This document shows, in pieces, positions 43,997 through 53,136 of a stretch of 64,000 nucleotides of DNA. The stretch comes from Micromonospora globbae. Its GTDB lineage: Bacteria > Actinomycetota > Actinomycetes > Mycobacteriales > Micromonosporaceae. The stretch lies in contig NZ_RAQQ01000005.1 in assembly GCF_003610785.1 (NCBI RefSeq), forward strand, positions 1-64,000, read 5' to 3'. The translations under genes and the position numbers were made by a program. The notes beneath the pieces are model-generated. The model made no database searches. It saw nothing but the letters and a program-made list of their open reading frames with translations, and was not told the origin of the DNA. The stretch's first letter is position 1. Every line of letters begins with the position of its first letter.

Positions 43997-45604
43997 ATGA
44001 CCCGACGGAAGTGGAGCATCGCGGGGCAGCTGTTCGCCCTCCAGGTCGTCGTGGTCACGCTGCTGGTGGCGGCGGCCACCGTGGGCGTCGCGCTGGTCGC
44101 CCGTGCCGACGCGCGGCACGCGGCCCGCGAGGAGGTGCTGTCCGTCGCCGAGACCGTGGCCCGGTCACCCGAGGTGGCCGTGGCGTTGCGTTCCGCCGAC
44201 CCGTCCGCCACCCTCCAGCCGTACGCGGAGTCGATCCGGCTCGCCACACGGACCGACTTCGTGGTGGTCATGGCCCCGGACCGGACCCGCTACTCGCACA
44301 CCGACCCGGCCCAGATCGGCCGCCCGTTCATCGGCGAGATCGCACCGGCCCTGGCCGGGCGACCCTTCACCGTCATCAACACGGGAACGCTCGGCGAGTC
44401 GGTCCGTGCCGTGGTCCCGGTCCGCGCCGCCGACGGCACGGTGATCGGGTTGGTGTCGGTCGGCATCACCACCGAGGCGATCAACCGGGAACTGCTCGCG
44501 AGGTCGCCCGTGCTCATCGCCGCCACCGCCGCCGCGCTGGCCCTGGCCGCCGCCGGCTCCTGGCTGCTCAGCCGCCGGCTGCGGCGGCAGACCCACGGGC
44601 TCGGCCCGGAGCAGATGACCCGGATGTACGAGTACTACGACGCGGTCCTGCACTCGGTGGGCGAGGGTCTCGTGGTGATCGGCCCGGACCGGCGGATCGC
44701 GTTGATCAACGACGAGGGCCGCCGCCTGCTGGGGCTGTCCGCCGACGCGCCGCTGGTCGACCGGCCGGTGGCCGAGGTCGACCTCCCCGCCGCCCTGGCC
44801 GACCTCATCACGGCCGGTCAGCCCGCTCGGGACGAGCTGATCCTGACGGCGGACCGCGCCCTGGTGGCCAACCTGCGGCCCACCGGCAGCGGCGGGCGGG
44901 CCATGGGCACGGTGCTCACCCTGCGCGACCACACCGACCTGCGGGCCCTGACGAGTGAGCTGGACTCGGTGCGAGGGCTCACCGAGGCGCTCCGGTCCCA
45001 GGCGCACGAGGCCGCGAACCGGCTGCACACCGTGCTCACCCTGGTCGAGCTGGGCCGTACCGAGGAGGCCGTCCGGCTCGCCACCGAGGAGCTGGCGCTC
45101 GCCCAGCAGCTCACCGACCAGGTCGTCGGTGCCATCGCCGAACCGGCGCTCGCCGCGCTGCTGCTCGGCAAGTCGGCGCAGGCCGCCGAACGCGGCGTCG
45201 AGCTGACCGTCGACCCGGCCTCCCGGCTCGACGTCGGCGCGCTGCCGGCGGGGGATCTGCTCACCGTCGTGGGCAACCTCGTCGACAACGCGCTGGAGGC
45301 CGTCGCCGCCGGGGAACCGCCCCGACGGGTACGCGTCCACGTGGCCGAGGCCGACGGCGAGGTGCTGGTCGAGGTGACCGACAGCGGCGCCGGGCTGCCG
45401 CCCGAGCGGGTCGCCGACGCGTTCCGCCGGGGCTGGTCGACCAAGGCCAGCGGCCGGGGGCTGGGCCTGGCCCTGGTCGGCCAGGTGCTCGCCCGGCACG
45501 GCGGCCGGCACGAGGTGCACGCGGCCCCCGAGGGCGGGACGGTGTTCCGGGTCCGGCTGCCCGTGGCCCCGTCCGGCGCCGAGCGCGGCGAGGTGCCGGC
45601 GTGA
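43997..45604 (+). CDS. sensor histidine kinase, CitA/DcuS family
   Basis: The 535-residue protein has two membrane helices (about residues 10-32 and 175-195) flanking an extracytoplasmic PAS-like sensor with RTDFVVVMAPDRTRYSHTDP. That motif matches the citrate/C4-dicarboxylate binding PASp domains. A cytoplasmic PAS, the SPOB_a-type helix with His337 in SQAHEAANRLHTVLTLVELG, and an HATPase_c domain follow. It overlaps its response regulator gene by 4 bp and is divergent from the dctA-like gene. GAGGAG precedes the ATG. Confidence 0.94.
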   Translation: MTRRKWSIAGQLFALQVVVVTLLVAAATVGVALVARADARHAAREEVLSVAETVARSPEVAVALRSADPSATLQPYAESIRLATRTDFVVVMAPDRTRYSHTDPAQIGRPFIGEIAPALAGRPFTVINTGTLGESVRAVVPVRAADGTVIGLVSVGITTEAINRELLARSPVLIAATAAALALAAAGSWLLSRRLRRQTHGLGPEQMTRMYEYYDAVLHSVGEGLVVIGPDRRIALINDEGRRLLGLSADAPLVDRPVAEVDLPAALADLITAGQPARDELILTADRALVANLRPTGSGGRAMGTVLTLRDHTDLRALTSELDSVRGLTEALRSQAHEAANRLHTVLTLVELGRTEEAVRLATEELALAQQLTDQVVGAIAEPALAALLLGKSAQAAERGVELTVDPASRLDVGALPAGDLLTVVGNLVDNALEAVAAGEPPRRVRVHVAEADGEVLVEVTDSGAGLPPERVADAFRRGWSTKASGRGLGLALVGQVLARHGGRHEVHAAPEGGTVFRVRLPVAPSGAERGEVPA

Positions 45605-46284
45605 GCGACGTCCGGGTGCTCGTCGTCGAGGACGAGGAGCTGATCGCCGAGGCGCACCGCGCGTACACGGAACGGGTGACCGGATTCCGGGTGGTCGGGG
45701 TGGCGCGCACCGCGCGGGACGCGCTGCGGGCGCTGCGGCGTACCGGAGACGACGCCGTCGACCTGGTGCTGCTCGACCTGCACCTGCCCGACATGCCCGG
45801 TCTGGACCTGTGCCGGGCGATGCGGGCGGCGGGCAACGACGCGGACGTGCTGGCCGTCACCTCGGCCCGCGACCTCGCCATGGTCCGTGCCGCGGTGGCC
45901 CTCGGCGTGACCCACTACCTGCTCAAGCCGTTCACGTTCGCCGCGTTCCGGGACAAGCTCGAACGCTACGCCGAATACCGGCGGCAGACCTCGGCCGGCG
46001 GGGCGGTCGCCGCCCAGCACGAGGTGGACCGGATGCTCGCCACCCTGCGCGGCACCGCGCCGGGCACACTGCCGAAGGGGCTCGTCGCGCCGACCCTCGA
46101 CGCCGTGCTGGACGTGCTGCGCCGCCGGCCCGGGCTCTCCGCCTCCGAGGTCGCCGAACACACCGGGATGTCCCGCGTCACCGCCCGGCGCTACCTGGAA
46201 CACCTCGCCGACACCGGCCGGGTGACCCGGAACCCGCGCTACGGCACGCCCGGACGCCCCGAGGTGGAGTACCGGCCCACCTGA
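45601..46284 (+). CDS. response regulator, CitB/DcuR family
   Basis: The 227-residue protein has a receiver domain (Asp59 in LVLLDLHLPDMPG, Lys in YLLKPFTFAAFRDKL) and the CitB-type C-terminal helix-turn-helix (LSASEVAEHTGMSRVTARRYL). It is the output partner of the overlapping kinase and likely activates the divergent symporter gene. GTG start within a GTGA overlap. Confidence 0.94.
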   Translation: MSDVRVLVVEDEELIAEAHRAYTERVTGFRVVGVARTARDALRALRRTGDDAVDLVLLDLHLPDMPGLDLCRAMRAAGNDADVLAVTSARDLAMVRAAVALGVTHYLLKPFTFAAFRDKLERYAEYRRQTSAGGAVAAQHEVDRMLATLRGTAPGTLPKGLVAPTLDAVLDVLRRRPGLSASEVAEHTGMSRVTARRYLEHLADTGRVTRNPRYGTPGRPEVEYRPT

Positions 46285-46357
46285 CGGCCGGTCGCGCCGC
46301 CGGCCTGCCCGTGGCGGCCATCGCGGGCCGGGGCGCGGAGGTCGACCGACGGCGGAA

Positions 46358-46747
46358 TCAGGCCCGCCGCGGCTGACCCGTCCGGTCCCGGCCGAGCAGC
46401 CACCGCCAGCGCGGCACCTCCAGCACCACGGTCAGTCCAGCCAGGGCGGTCACCACCGCCGCGACCGGCGCCGGCCAGGCCAGCCAGGACGACACCACCG
46501 CCGCCACGAGCTGGAGCAGCACGAGACCGACGGTGACCGGGCCCGGAGCGGGCACCATCACCCGCGGCTTGTCGCCGGGTGTCGCGAAGACGGTGGGCAG
46601 GCCGACGAGGACGACGACCGAGGCGACCGCCAGCGCCACCGAGTGCGGCGCGAGCGCCCACGGCGTGGCCACCCAGGCGACCAGTTCGGTGACGAAACGC
46701 AGGGCGGACGCGGCACCCGGACGGTTCGGCGAGGTCGGCGCGGTCAC
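46358..46747 (-). CDS. DUF2568 (YrdB-like) small membrane protein
   Basis: The 129-residue protein has four hydrophobic helices (ALRFVTELVAWVATPWALA, LAVASVVVLVGLPTVFATPG and two more) in the DUF2568 pattern. Its GTG overlaps the CtaG stop by 4 bp, placing it third in a DUF2243-ctaG-DUF2568 operon. Function unknown. Confidence 0.8.
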   Translation of the reverse strand: MTAPTSPNRPGAASALRFVTELVAWVATPWALAPHSVALAVASVVVLVGLPTVFATPGDKPRVMVPAPGPVTVGLVLLQLVAAVVSSWLAWPAPVAAVVTALAGLTVVLEVPRWRWLLGRDRTGQPRRA

Positions 46748-47574
46748 GCCCGCCAGTATTCCCCGGCATGATCATGGGAGGCCAGTCGGCCGATCGGCCG
46801 GGTGTGGGGCGGGGTGCCGGCCCGGCCGCCGGCCCGCGGAGCCCTTCGGCGGTACCAGGCGGCGAAGAGCGCGGTGGCGAGCAGCAGTTCGGCGAGGTCG
46901 CCGCCGTAGTACATGAGGCGGGCGGCCTCGCGCAGCGCGGCGACGTCCCGCCCGTCGAGACCCGGCGGGAGCGTGTCGGCGCGGGCGTAGAGGTACTTGG
47001 CGAGCACCGCGTGCCCGGCCGCCGCGACGAACAGGGCGCCGGCGCGTACCGGCAGGCCGGGGCGCCGGGGCGCCGGGTCGGGGCCGGCGACCGACCAGGC
47101 GAACAGGTACCCGGCGAGCAGGTAGTGCAGGTGCAGCCCGTGGTGCAGCCACCGGTGGCTCTCCGCCGCGGCGTACAGCGGGGTGAGCAGGACGAGGTAG
47201 AGCCCGCCCGTGCCGAGCAGCACCGCCGTGGCGGGATGGCCGAGCAGGTGCACCGGGCGGGAGCGCAGCAGGCGCCCCACGGCGCGGCGTACCGGCGGGC
47301 GCGCGACGCGCAGCAGCAGCGTCACCGGGGCGCCGAACACCAGCGCGACGGGGGCCAGCATCCCGAGCAGCAGGTGCTGGGCCATGTGGCCGCTCGGACC
47401 GGGCGGCAACAGGGCCGGCGGGCCCAGGGCGGCCGCCAGCAGGGCGCAGCCGGCGAGCCAGGCCGCGGTCCGCCGGCGGCGCCAGCCGCGCCGGTCGCGG
47501 GAGACCCCGAAGAGGTACGCGGACGCCAGGAGGGCGACGGCCGCCAGCGGCAGCGGGTCCGCGCCCACGGTCAC
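46744..47574 (-). CDS. cytochrome c oxidase assembly factor CtaG/caa3_CtaG-type
   Basis: The 276-residue membrane protein has seven hydrophobic helices and conserved His residues of the caa3_CtaG family (GHMAQHLLLGMLAPVALV, HPATAVLLGTGGLYLVLLT, HRWLHHGLHLHYLLAGYLFA, MYYGGDLAELLLA). Such proteins help deliver copper to the CuB site of haem-copper oxidases. The GTG at 47574 overlaps the DUF2243 stop by 4 bp; a second in-frame GTG is two codons later. Confidence 0.88.
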   Translation of the reverse strand: MTVGADPLPLAAVALLASAYLFGVSRDRRGWRRRRTAAWLAGCALLAAALGPPALLPPGPSGHMAQHLLLGMLAPVALVFGAPVTLLLRVARPPVRRAVGRLLRSRPVHLLGHPATAVLLGTGGLYLVLLTPLYAAAESHRWLHHGLHLHYLLAGYLFAWSVAGPDPAPRRPGLPVRAGALFVAAAGHAVLAKYLYARADTLPPGLDGRDVAALREAARLMYYGGDLAELLLATALFAAWYRRRAPRAGGRAGTPPHTRPIGRLASHDHAGEYWRA

Positions 47575-48014
47575 GGGGTGCCGGCCGGGCGGGACCAGGC
47601 CCGCCAGGTGAGCGCCGCGCCGGCGAGCAGGAGTACGGCGCCCGCCACGTTCCACACCACGTCGTACGGCAGCAGGTGCACCCCGTACCGGATCTGGTGC
47701 AGCCGCAGCACCTTGTGGTCCACGATCCCGTCGAAGAGCTGGAACGCGCCGGCACCGAGCAGGAACCCGCCCCAGGCGGACCGTGCGGCCAGCACGCCCC
47801 GGCGGCGCAGGTCGGCGAACCAGAAGAAGCCGCCGACCAGGGCCAGCAGTTCGGCCGCGTGCAGCAGCCCGTCGGAGAGCAGCGCCACCGACGGGGTGGA
47901 CCGGTCGTAGAAGTGGTGCCAGCCGAGCACCTGGTGGAAGACGATCTCGTCCACGGCGGCCATCACCGCGACCCCGATCACCGCACCGGCCGCCGTCGAC
48001 CGCCGATCGTCCAT
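47571..48014 (-). CDS. DUF2243 membrane protein
   Basis: The 147-residue protein has four membrane helices and conserved His/Asp clusters (DEIVFHQVLGWHHFYDRST, LFDGIVDHKVLRLHQIR). DUF2243 proteins are often encoded with CtaG, as here, and the histidines suggest a metal-related role. First gene of the three-gene operon; the start has GAGG 14 nt upstream, rather distant. Confidence 0.85.
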   Translation of the reverse strand: MDDRRSTAAGAVIGVAVMAAVDEIVFHQVLGWHHFYDRSTPSVALLSDGLLHAAELLALVGGFFWFADLRRRGVLAARSAWGGFLLGAGAFQLFDGIVDHKVLRLHQIRYGVHLLPYDVVWNVAGAVLLLAGAALTWRAWSRPAGTP

Positions 48015-48170
48015 CGCGTACCCGCCTCACCTCGCGTTCGGTCCCGGACTACCCCGAACGGGACGGGACATGCTCAGAGGGCACGTTCGGACTCCCGCTC
48101 CGACGCCGGCGGCCGGGCGGGGCATGATCCTGGTGGCGGCACCGGGCCGCCGCCGAGGAGGGACCACGCC

Positions 48171-49415
48171 GTGCCGGACGCCGACGAGTTGATCGCCGAC
48201 GCGCTCGCGGCGGCCCGCGGCAGCGACGTACGCCTCGCGGAGCGGCAGCTGGACCGGCTCGTGGTGGGCACCGGCGCCGCGGACGGCGCGGCGGACGTGG
48301 ACGCCGCGCTCCTGCGGCGCCTCGCCCGCGACGTGGGTCAGCTCTGGCCGCGCGGCTGGCAGCCGGCCGACCTGGCGCGCATCGCGCAGCGCCGCCTCGG
48401 CCCCCGGGCGGCCGGGCTGCTGCGGGACGCGATGGCCGCGCAGCGACGTGACCTGCCCGAGCCGGTCCCGGCGTGGTGGGACGACCAGTTGCGGGACCTG
48501 GACGCCCGGGTGTGGTGGGACGACGACCGGCACCTCGCCGCCTGGGCGCGGCGGGAGGGCGTGGACCGGGTGACCGCGCTACGGGAGGCGGTCGACGCGC
48601 TGGCGCTCGTGGCGGGGCTGCCGCCGATCGCCGTGCTGCGTCCACCACCGGGGGCGACGGCGACCGCCCAGCCGGCCCGCCTCGGCGCCGGTGGCAGCGG
48701 CTCCCGGATCCTCGACCGGGTGCGGGCGCTGCTGGCGAAGGCGGAGTCGACGACGTTCCCGGCCGAGGCCGAGGCGCTGACCGGCAAGGCCCAGGAGCTG
48801 ATCGCCCGGCACAGCCTCGACGAGGCACTGCTGGCGGCCGGGGCGCCGCGCGACGAGCTGCCCGGCGGCGTGCGACTCGGCACCGACGCCCCGTACGCCG
48901 GCGCGAAGGCGCTGCTGGTGCAGGAGGTGGCGGCGGCGAACCGCTGCGAGTCGGTGTGGTCCGAGGAGCTCGGCTTCGCCACCGTGCTGGGCTGGCCGGC
49001 CGACCTGGAAGCGGTCGAGTTGCTCTACACGTCGCTGCTCGTGCAGGCCACCGCCGCGATGCTGCGTGGCCGGGGCGAGCGCCGCGCGGCGACCGGCGGG
49101 CGGCGGACGCGCGGCTACGACGAGTCCTTCCTGAACGCGTTCGCGCTGCGGATCGGGGAGCGGCTGCGCGCGGCCACCGAGGCCGCGGACCGGCAGGCCG
49201 CGGAGGAGTCCGGCGGGGAGCGCCTGCTTCCGGTGCTCGCCGCGCGGAGCGACGCGGTCCGGGAGCGGATGGAGGTGTTCTTCCCGGGGGTCACCCGGCA
49301 GCGGCTGACCATCCGGGACGCGGAGGGCTGGGCGTCCGGCACGTCGGCCGCCGACCGGGCGTCCCTCGACGGGCGGCCGACCCGGCAGGTCCCGAGCCGG
49401 CGCCGCCGCCGCTGA
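48171..49415 (+). CDS. DUF2786 protein
   Basis: The 414-residue protein has a central DUF2786 motif (RILDRVRALLAKAESTTFPAEAEALTGKAQELIARHSLDE, read as two halves, residues ~183-222), a helical N-terminal extension and a C-terminal alpha/beta region (ANRCESVWSEELGFATVLGW). The LLAKAEST-FPAEAEAL pattern is diagnostic of the family, but no function is known. GAGGAGGGA precedes the GTG. It is divergent from the CtaG operon. Confidence 0.88.
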   Translation: MPDADELIADALAAARGSDVRLAERQLDRLVVGTGAADGAADVDAALLRRLARDVGQLWPRGWQPADLARIAQRRLGPRAAGLLRDAMAAQRRDLPEPVPAWWDDQLRDLDARVWWDDDRHLAAWARREGVDRVTALREAVDALALVAGLPPIAVLRPPPGATATAQPARLGAGGSGSRILDRVRALLAKAESTTFPAEAEALTGKAQELIARHSLDEALLAAGAPRDELPGGVRLGTDAPYAGAKALLVQEVAAANRCESVWSEELGFATVLGWPADLEAVELLYTSLLVQATAAMLRGRGERRAATGGRRTRGYDESFLNAFALRIGERLRAATEAADRQAAEESGGERLLPVLAARSDAVRERMEVFFPGVTRQRLTIRDAEGWASGTSAADRASLDGRPTRQVPSRRRRR

Positions 49416-49661
49416 CCCACCGCCCCGCCGCCACCCCGTGGATCATGCACTGTGATGCCCGGTATGAGCACCGTCAAGGCTTTTGTCGCCCACCGCAACC
49501 GCGTGATCGACGAGGAACCGGCGCCGGGCGGCCGTGGCACCGCCCTGTCGGCGCGACATTTCTGGGATCTTCTTTCGGGCGGGTGTAGGGAACGGGGCGT
49601 CGGCTCCGACCCCTGGGTGAGCCGCCCCCACCGGGTGCGGCCAGGACACGAGGAGCAGACC
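49416..49661 (+). promoter_or_regulatory. leader region of the second DGPF-ECF42 module
   Basis: The 246 bp hold no gene I trust. TGTCGC (49484-49489) with CGAC (49508-49511) 18 nt later loosely resembles the ECF42 promoter seen at 14855, but it would leave a 150-nt leader. A TGTCGG at 49546 lacks a matching -10. Confidence 0.3.
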
Positions 49662-50027
49662 GTGAAGTACATGCTGTTGATCTGGAACCGGCCCGGTTTC
49701 GTCGAGGAGCTGTCCGAGCAGGAGCGCGTCGCCCTCTTCGGCGAGGTCGACGAGATCATGAAGGAGCTCACCGAGTCCGGGGAGCTGATCGGCGGGCAGG
49801 CGCTGGCCGACCCGTCGCAGACGCGGACGATCCGGCTGGGCGGTGGGCACCCCGAGGTCGTCGACGGGCCGTTCATGGAGAGCAAGGAGCAGTTCGCCGG
49901 GTACGTGGCCGTCGACTGCGACACCCCGGAGCGGGCCGTGGAGATCGCGCGGCGCTGGCCGGACGTGCGCTACGGCGGCGTCATGGAGGTCCGGCCGATC
50001 ATGGACGAGGCCGGGACGGAGATGTGA
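49662..50027 (+). CDS. DGPF/YCII-related protein, second copy
   Basis: The 121-residue YCII-type protein starts KYMLLIWNRPGF and carries VVDGPFMESKEQFAGYVAVD, the DGPF signature, near residue 66. AGGAG lies 6 nt before the GTG; the frame is open further upstream, but homology starts at this GTG. It overlaps the ECF42 sigma gene by 4 bp, tighter than in the first module. The two DGPF proteins share the fold but differ widely, so they are probably not recent duplicates. Confidence 0.9.
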   Translation: MKYMLLIWNRPGFVEELSEQERVALFGEVDEIMKELTESGELIGGQALADPSQTRTIRLGGGHPEVVDGPFMESKEQFAGYVAVDCDTPERAVEIARRWPDVRYGGVMEVRPIMDEAGTEM

Positions 50028-51283
50028 GCGACGGGTCGCGCGAGGTCGAGGAGCTGCTGCGCGTCATGGCGCCGCAGGTCCTCGGCCTGCTCGTCCGCCG
50101 GCACGGCCAGTTCGACCTCTGCGAGGACGCGGTCCAGGAGGCGCTGCTCGCCGCCGCCCTCCAGTGGCCGGAGCAGGGGGTGCCGGACAACCCCCGAGCA
50201 TGGCTGCTCACCGTGGCGACCCGGCGGCTCACCGACGAGTGGCGCAGCGAGCGCGCCCGGCGGGACCGCGAGGTCGCGGTGGCCGTACGCGAGCCGGCGG
50301 CGGTGGCGCCCCCGGCGGACGCGGAGCCCCCGGTCGGCGACGACACGCTGCGCCTGCTGTTCCTGTGCTGCCACCCCGCGCTGGCCCGGTCGGCGCAGGT
50401 GGCGCTGACCCTGCGGGCCGTGGGCGGCCTCAGCACGGCGCAGATCGCCCGGGCGTACCTGGTCCCCGAGGCGACGATGAGCCAGCGGATCCGGCGGGCC
50501 AAGCAGCGGATCGAGGCGACGGGGGCGCGGTTCACCATGCCGTCGCCGGCCGAGCGGGACCAGCGGCTGGGCGCCGTGCTCCAGGTGCTCTACCTGATCT
50601 TCAACGAGGGGTACACCGCCTCCAGCGGGCCCGACCTGCACCGCGCCGAACTGACCGGCGAGGCCATCCGGTTGACCCGGATGCTGCACACGCTCCTCCC
50701 CCACGAGGGCGAGGTGAGCGGACTGCTCGCGCTCATGCTGCTCACCGACGCGCACCGGGCCGCCCGGGTCGGGCCGGGCGGGGAACTGGTGCCCCTGGCC
50801 GAGCAGGACCGCACCCTGTGGGACGCGGCCGCCATCGACGAGGGGGTCGCCCTCGTCACCGAGTCGCTGACCTGGTCGGCGCCCGGCCCGTACCAGCTCC
50901 AGGCGGCGATCGCCGCGGTCCACGCGGAGGCGCCCTCGGCCGCCGAGACCGACTGGCCGCAGATCCTCGCGCTCTACCGGCTGCTCGCGAGGATCGCGCC
51001 CAACCCGATGGTCACCCTGAACCAGGCGGTCGCGGTGGCCATGGTGGACGGTCCCCGGGCGGGACTCGCCCTGCTCGCGCCGCTCGCCGAGGACGCGCGT
51101 ACGGCCGGGCACCACCGGGTCGACGCCGTCCGCGCCCATCTGCTGGAGCTGGCCGGCGAGCCCGGGCCGGCGCGGAAGGCGTACCTGGCCGCGGCGCGGG
51201 CCACCACGAGCCTCCCCGAACAGCGCTACCTCGAACTGCGGGCCGCCCGGCTCGCCGCCGAAGCGACGGCGGCCGATCCATGA
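50024..51283 (+). CDS. ECF RNA polymerase sigma factor, ECF42 group, second copy
   Basis: The 419-residue protein has sigma region 2 (RRHGQFDLCEDAVQEALLAAAL), region 4 (LTLRAVGGLSTAQIARAYLVPEATMSQRI, in two parts) and the long C-terminal TPR-like extension (LGAVLQVLYLIFNEGYTASS, LNQAVAVAMVDGPRAG). The architecture equals that of the sigma factor at 15265-16527, including conserved segments in the extension, but overall divergence suggests separate promoter sets. GTG start overlaps the DGPF stop. Confidence 0.93.
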   Translation: MSDGSREVEELLRVMAPQVLGLLVRRHGQFDLCEDAVQEALLAAALQWPEQGVPDNPRAWLLTVATRRLTDEWRSERARRDREVAVAVREPAAVAPPADAEPPVGDDTLRLLFLCCHPALARSAQVALTLRAVGGLSTAQIARAYLVPEATMSQRIRRAKQRIEATGARFTMPSPAERDQRLGAVLQVLYLIFNEGYTASSGPDLHRAELTGEAIRLTRMLHTLLPHEGEVSGLLALMLLTDAHRAARVGPGGELVPLAEQDRTLWDAAAIDEGVALVTESLTWSAPGPYQLQAAIAAVHAEAPSAAETDWPQILALYRLLARIAPNPMVTLNQAVAVAMVDGPRAGLALLAPLAEDARTAGHHRVDAVRAHLLELAGEPGPARKAYLAAARATTSLPEQRYLELRAARLAAEATAADP

Positions 51284-51332
51284 GTACGGTGACCAGCTAC
51301 GTGGCCGTGCCGCGCTGACCGGTCGTGCCCGG

Positions 51333-51351
51333 CGGCCGGACATGCCGGCCG
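51333..51351 (+). terminator. hairpin after the ECF42 gene
   Basis: CGGCCGG and CCGGCCG pair around ACATG, 50 bp past the sigma-factor stop, in a GC-rich spacer (51284-51476) that contains several repeated GCCGGCGC blocks and no gene. Confidence 0.45.
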
Positions 51352-51476
51352 GCCGCACCTGCCGGCGCCGGGCCGTCGCAGGCTGGGCCGGACGTGCCTG
51401 CGTCCGGCGCCGGAGGTGGCGCCGCACGTGCCGGCGCCCGGCCGTCGGACGGGGACGCCCGGGAGCCGGCACCGGC

Positions 51477-53012
51477 TCAGGAGGTGAGATCCACCGCGGG
51501 GCACCGGGTGCCCCGGGCCGGTGCCACGCCGCCGACGAGGTACCGGTCCACGACCGCTTCCATGCAGGGACTCGTCGTGTAGCTGCCGTGTCCCGAACCC
51601 TCGTACGTCACGAGCACACCGTGCCGGCCGATCTGCCGCGCGACGTTGGTCGCCCACTCGTAGCCGCTGGCCGGGTCGTGCCGGGTGGCGGCCAGGAGCA
51701 ACGGCACGTCGGTGCGTACCTTCAGGCGGTGCTGCGGGTTCGCGACCGTCGGCGTGCCCAGGCAGGTCGAGACCGCGAAGACCGCCTGCGGATACCGCAG
51801 GTCGGGGGCGAGGCGGGTGAGCCGGCGCAGGTGCTTCGCGTACTCCCGGTGGTCGCGCACCGGCAGCGACCAGTCCTGGCAGAAGACCGCGAAGGGGTAC
51901 GGGGTGGCCTGGTCCTCTGCACCGGTCACGGGCGCCGCCGGGTGAGCCGCCGTCGCGGCGGACGCCACCGGGGCGACGGCGGCGGCCGGGGAGGCCGGGG
52001 AGGCCGGGGCGACGGCGGCGGCCGGGGCGGTCGCCATGGTGGCGATGTCGTCGGCGAGCCCGGGCCAGTCCGGGCCGTAGAGCGCCCGTTGCGCGAGCCG
52101 GCTGAGCAGGTACGGCGTCAGCCGCGTTCCGGGCCGGTCGGGGTCGGTGAGGTCACCGCGCTCGGCGCGGGCCCGCAGGCCCGCCCAGACCTCACGGACG
52201 TCCTGCCCGTGCAGGGCGCACCGGGTGGCCGCCGCGCACCAGGCCACGAACTCGTCGAACGAGTCCTGGGCGGCGACGGCCTGGGTGTCCAGGAAGGACC
52301 GGGTGCCGAGGCTGTGGTCGACCACGCTCTCCAGCACCATGGCGCGTACCCGGTGGGGGAACAGCTCGGCGTACTGGAGCCCGAGCAGCGTGCCGTACGA
52401 GCTGCCGTGGAAGGTCAGCCGGGATTCCCCCAGCGCGGCCCGGACGGCGTCCAGGTCCCGCGCCGCGCTCCGGGTGTCGACGGGGTCGAAGAGCGGGCCG
52501 GTCCGGGCGCGGCAGTCGGCCCGCAGCAGCGCGTTGTTCTCGATCGTGGCCGCGAACTGCGCCTGGTCGGCGATCACGTGCGGCTGTGCGGCGAGCAGGT
52601 CGGTGGCGCACCGGACGGGGTTGCTGCCGCCGACGCCGCGCGGGTCGAAACTGACGATGTCGAAGCGACGCCGCAGGTCGTCGCTGAAGCGGTGCATGCC
52701 GGTCAGCACCCGCTGCACACCGCTGTCGCCCGGACCTCCCGGACCGAACACCAGCGAGCCGACCCGGGCCGCCGGGTCCGTGGCGGCGCGCCGGGCCAGC
52801 GCCAGCGTGAACCGCTCACCGTCCGGCTCGTCCCAGTCGACCGGCAACGACAGCGTCCCGCACTCGGCGGTCGGGTCCGCCGCACAGCGCTGCCAGGAGA
52901 TCGTCCACTCGCGGTGCGGTCCGGCCGCCTCTGCCGCGGGCGCGGCGGGGCCGACCAGCGCGACGGCCATCGCGGCCACCGCCGCCCAGCCGGCGAATCT
53001 GCGTGTCCACAT
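51477..53012 (-). CDS. secreted TAP-like alpha/beta hydrolase (tripeptidyl aminopeptidase family)
   Basis: The 511-residue protein has a Sec signal peptide (MWTRRFAGWAAVAAMAVALV, cleavage near AAEAAG). The alpha/beta-hydrolase core carries GPGGPGDSGV, DPRGVGGSNPVRC, nucleophile elbow GSSYGT, the acid region AATRHDPASGYEWA and the catalytic His in GSGHGSYTTS. The TAP-like C-terminal domain is present. These secreted enzymes release tripeptides from protein N-termini. A ~45-residue Ala/Pro-rich insertion (encoded by a 9-bp-like GGCCGGGGA repeat near 51990-52030) interrupts the domain. TAGCTT lies 8 nt before the ATG. Confidence 0.92.
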   Translation of the reverse strand: MWTRRFAGWAAVAAMAVALVGPAAPAAEAAGPHREWTISWQRCAADPTAECGTLSLPVDWDEPDGERFTLALARRAATDPAARVGSLVFGPGGPGDSGVQRVLTGMHRFSDDLRRRFDIVSFDPRGVGGSNPVRCATDLLAAQPHVIADQAQFAATIENNALLRADCRARTGPLFDPVDTRSAARDLDAVRAALGESRLTFHGSSYGTLLGLQYAELFPHRVRAMVLESVVDHSLGTRSFLDTQAVAAQDSFDEFVAWCAAATRCALHGQDVREVWAGLRARAERGDLTDPDRPGTRLTPYLLSRLAQRALYGPDWPGLADDIATMATAPAAAVAPASPASPAAAVAPVASAATAAHPAAPVTGAEDQATPYPFAVFCQDWSLPVRDHREYAKHLRRLTRLAPDLRYPQAVFAVSTCLGTPTVANPQHRLKVRTDVPLLLAATRHDPASGYEWATNVARQIGRHGVLVTYEGSGHGSYTTSPCMEAVVDRYLVGGVAPARGTRCPAVDLTS

Positions 53013-53136
53013 GCCGAGGGAAGCTAGCCGCGTCGATCCATGGTGCACAGAGCCGCCGGCGCGGTCGAGGGGGAAGTGGGGGTTGGCACCCAGGGGTGGC
53101 GGACGTGCGTCACGGGGCCACCTCAGGGACGCGTCC

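Noticed and set aside
46744-48030. Single large protein covering ctaG and DUF2243
   Set aside because: The upstream half is an out-of-frame shadow of the DUF2243 gene; two separate genes with a 4-bp overlap explain the region.
49452-49661. N-terminal extension of the second DGPF protein
   Set aside because: Homology to YCII proteins and the AGGAG site both begin at the GTG at 49662.
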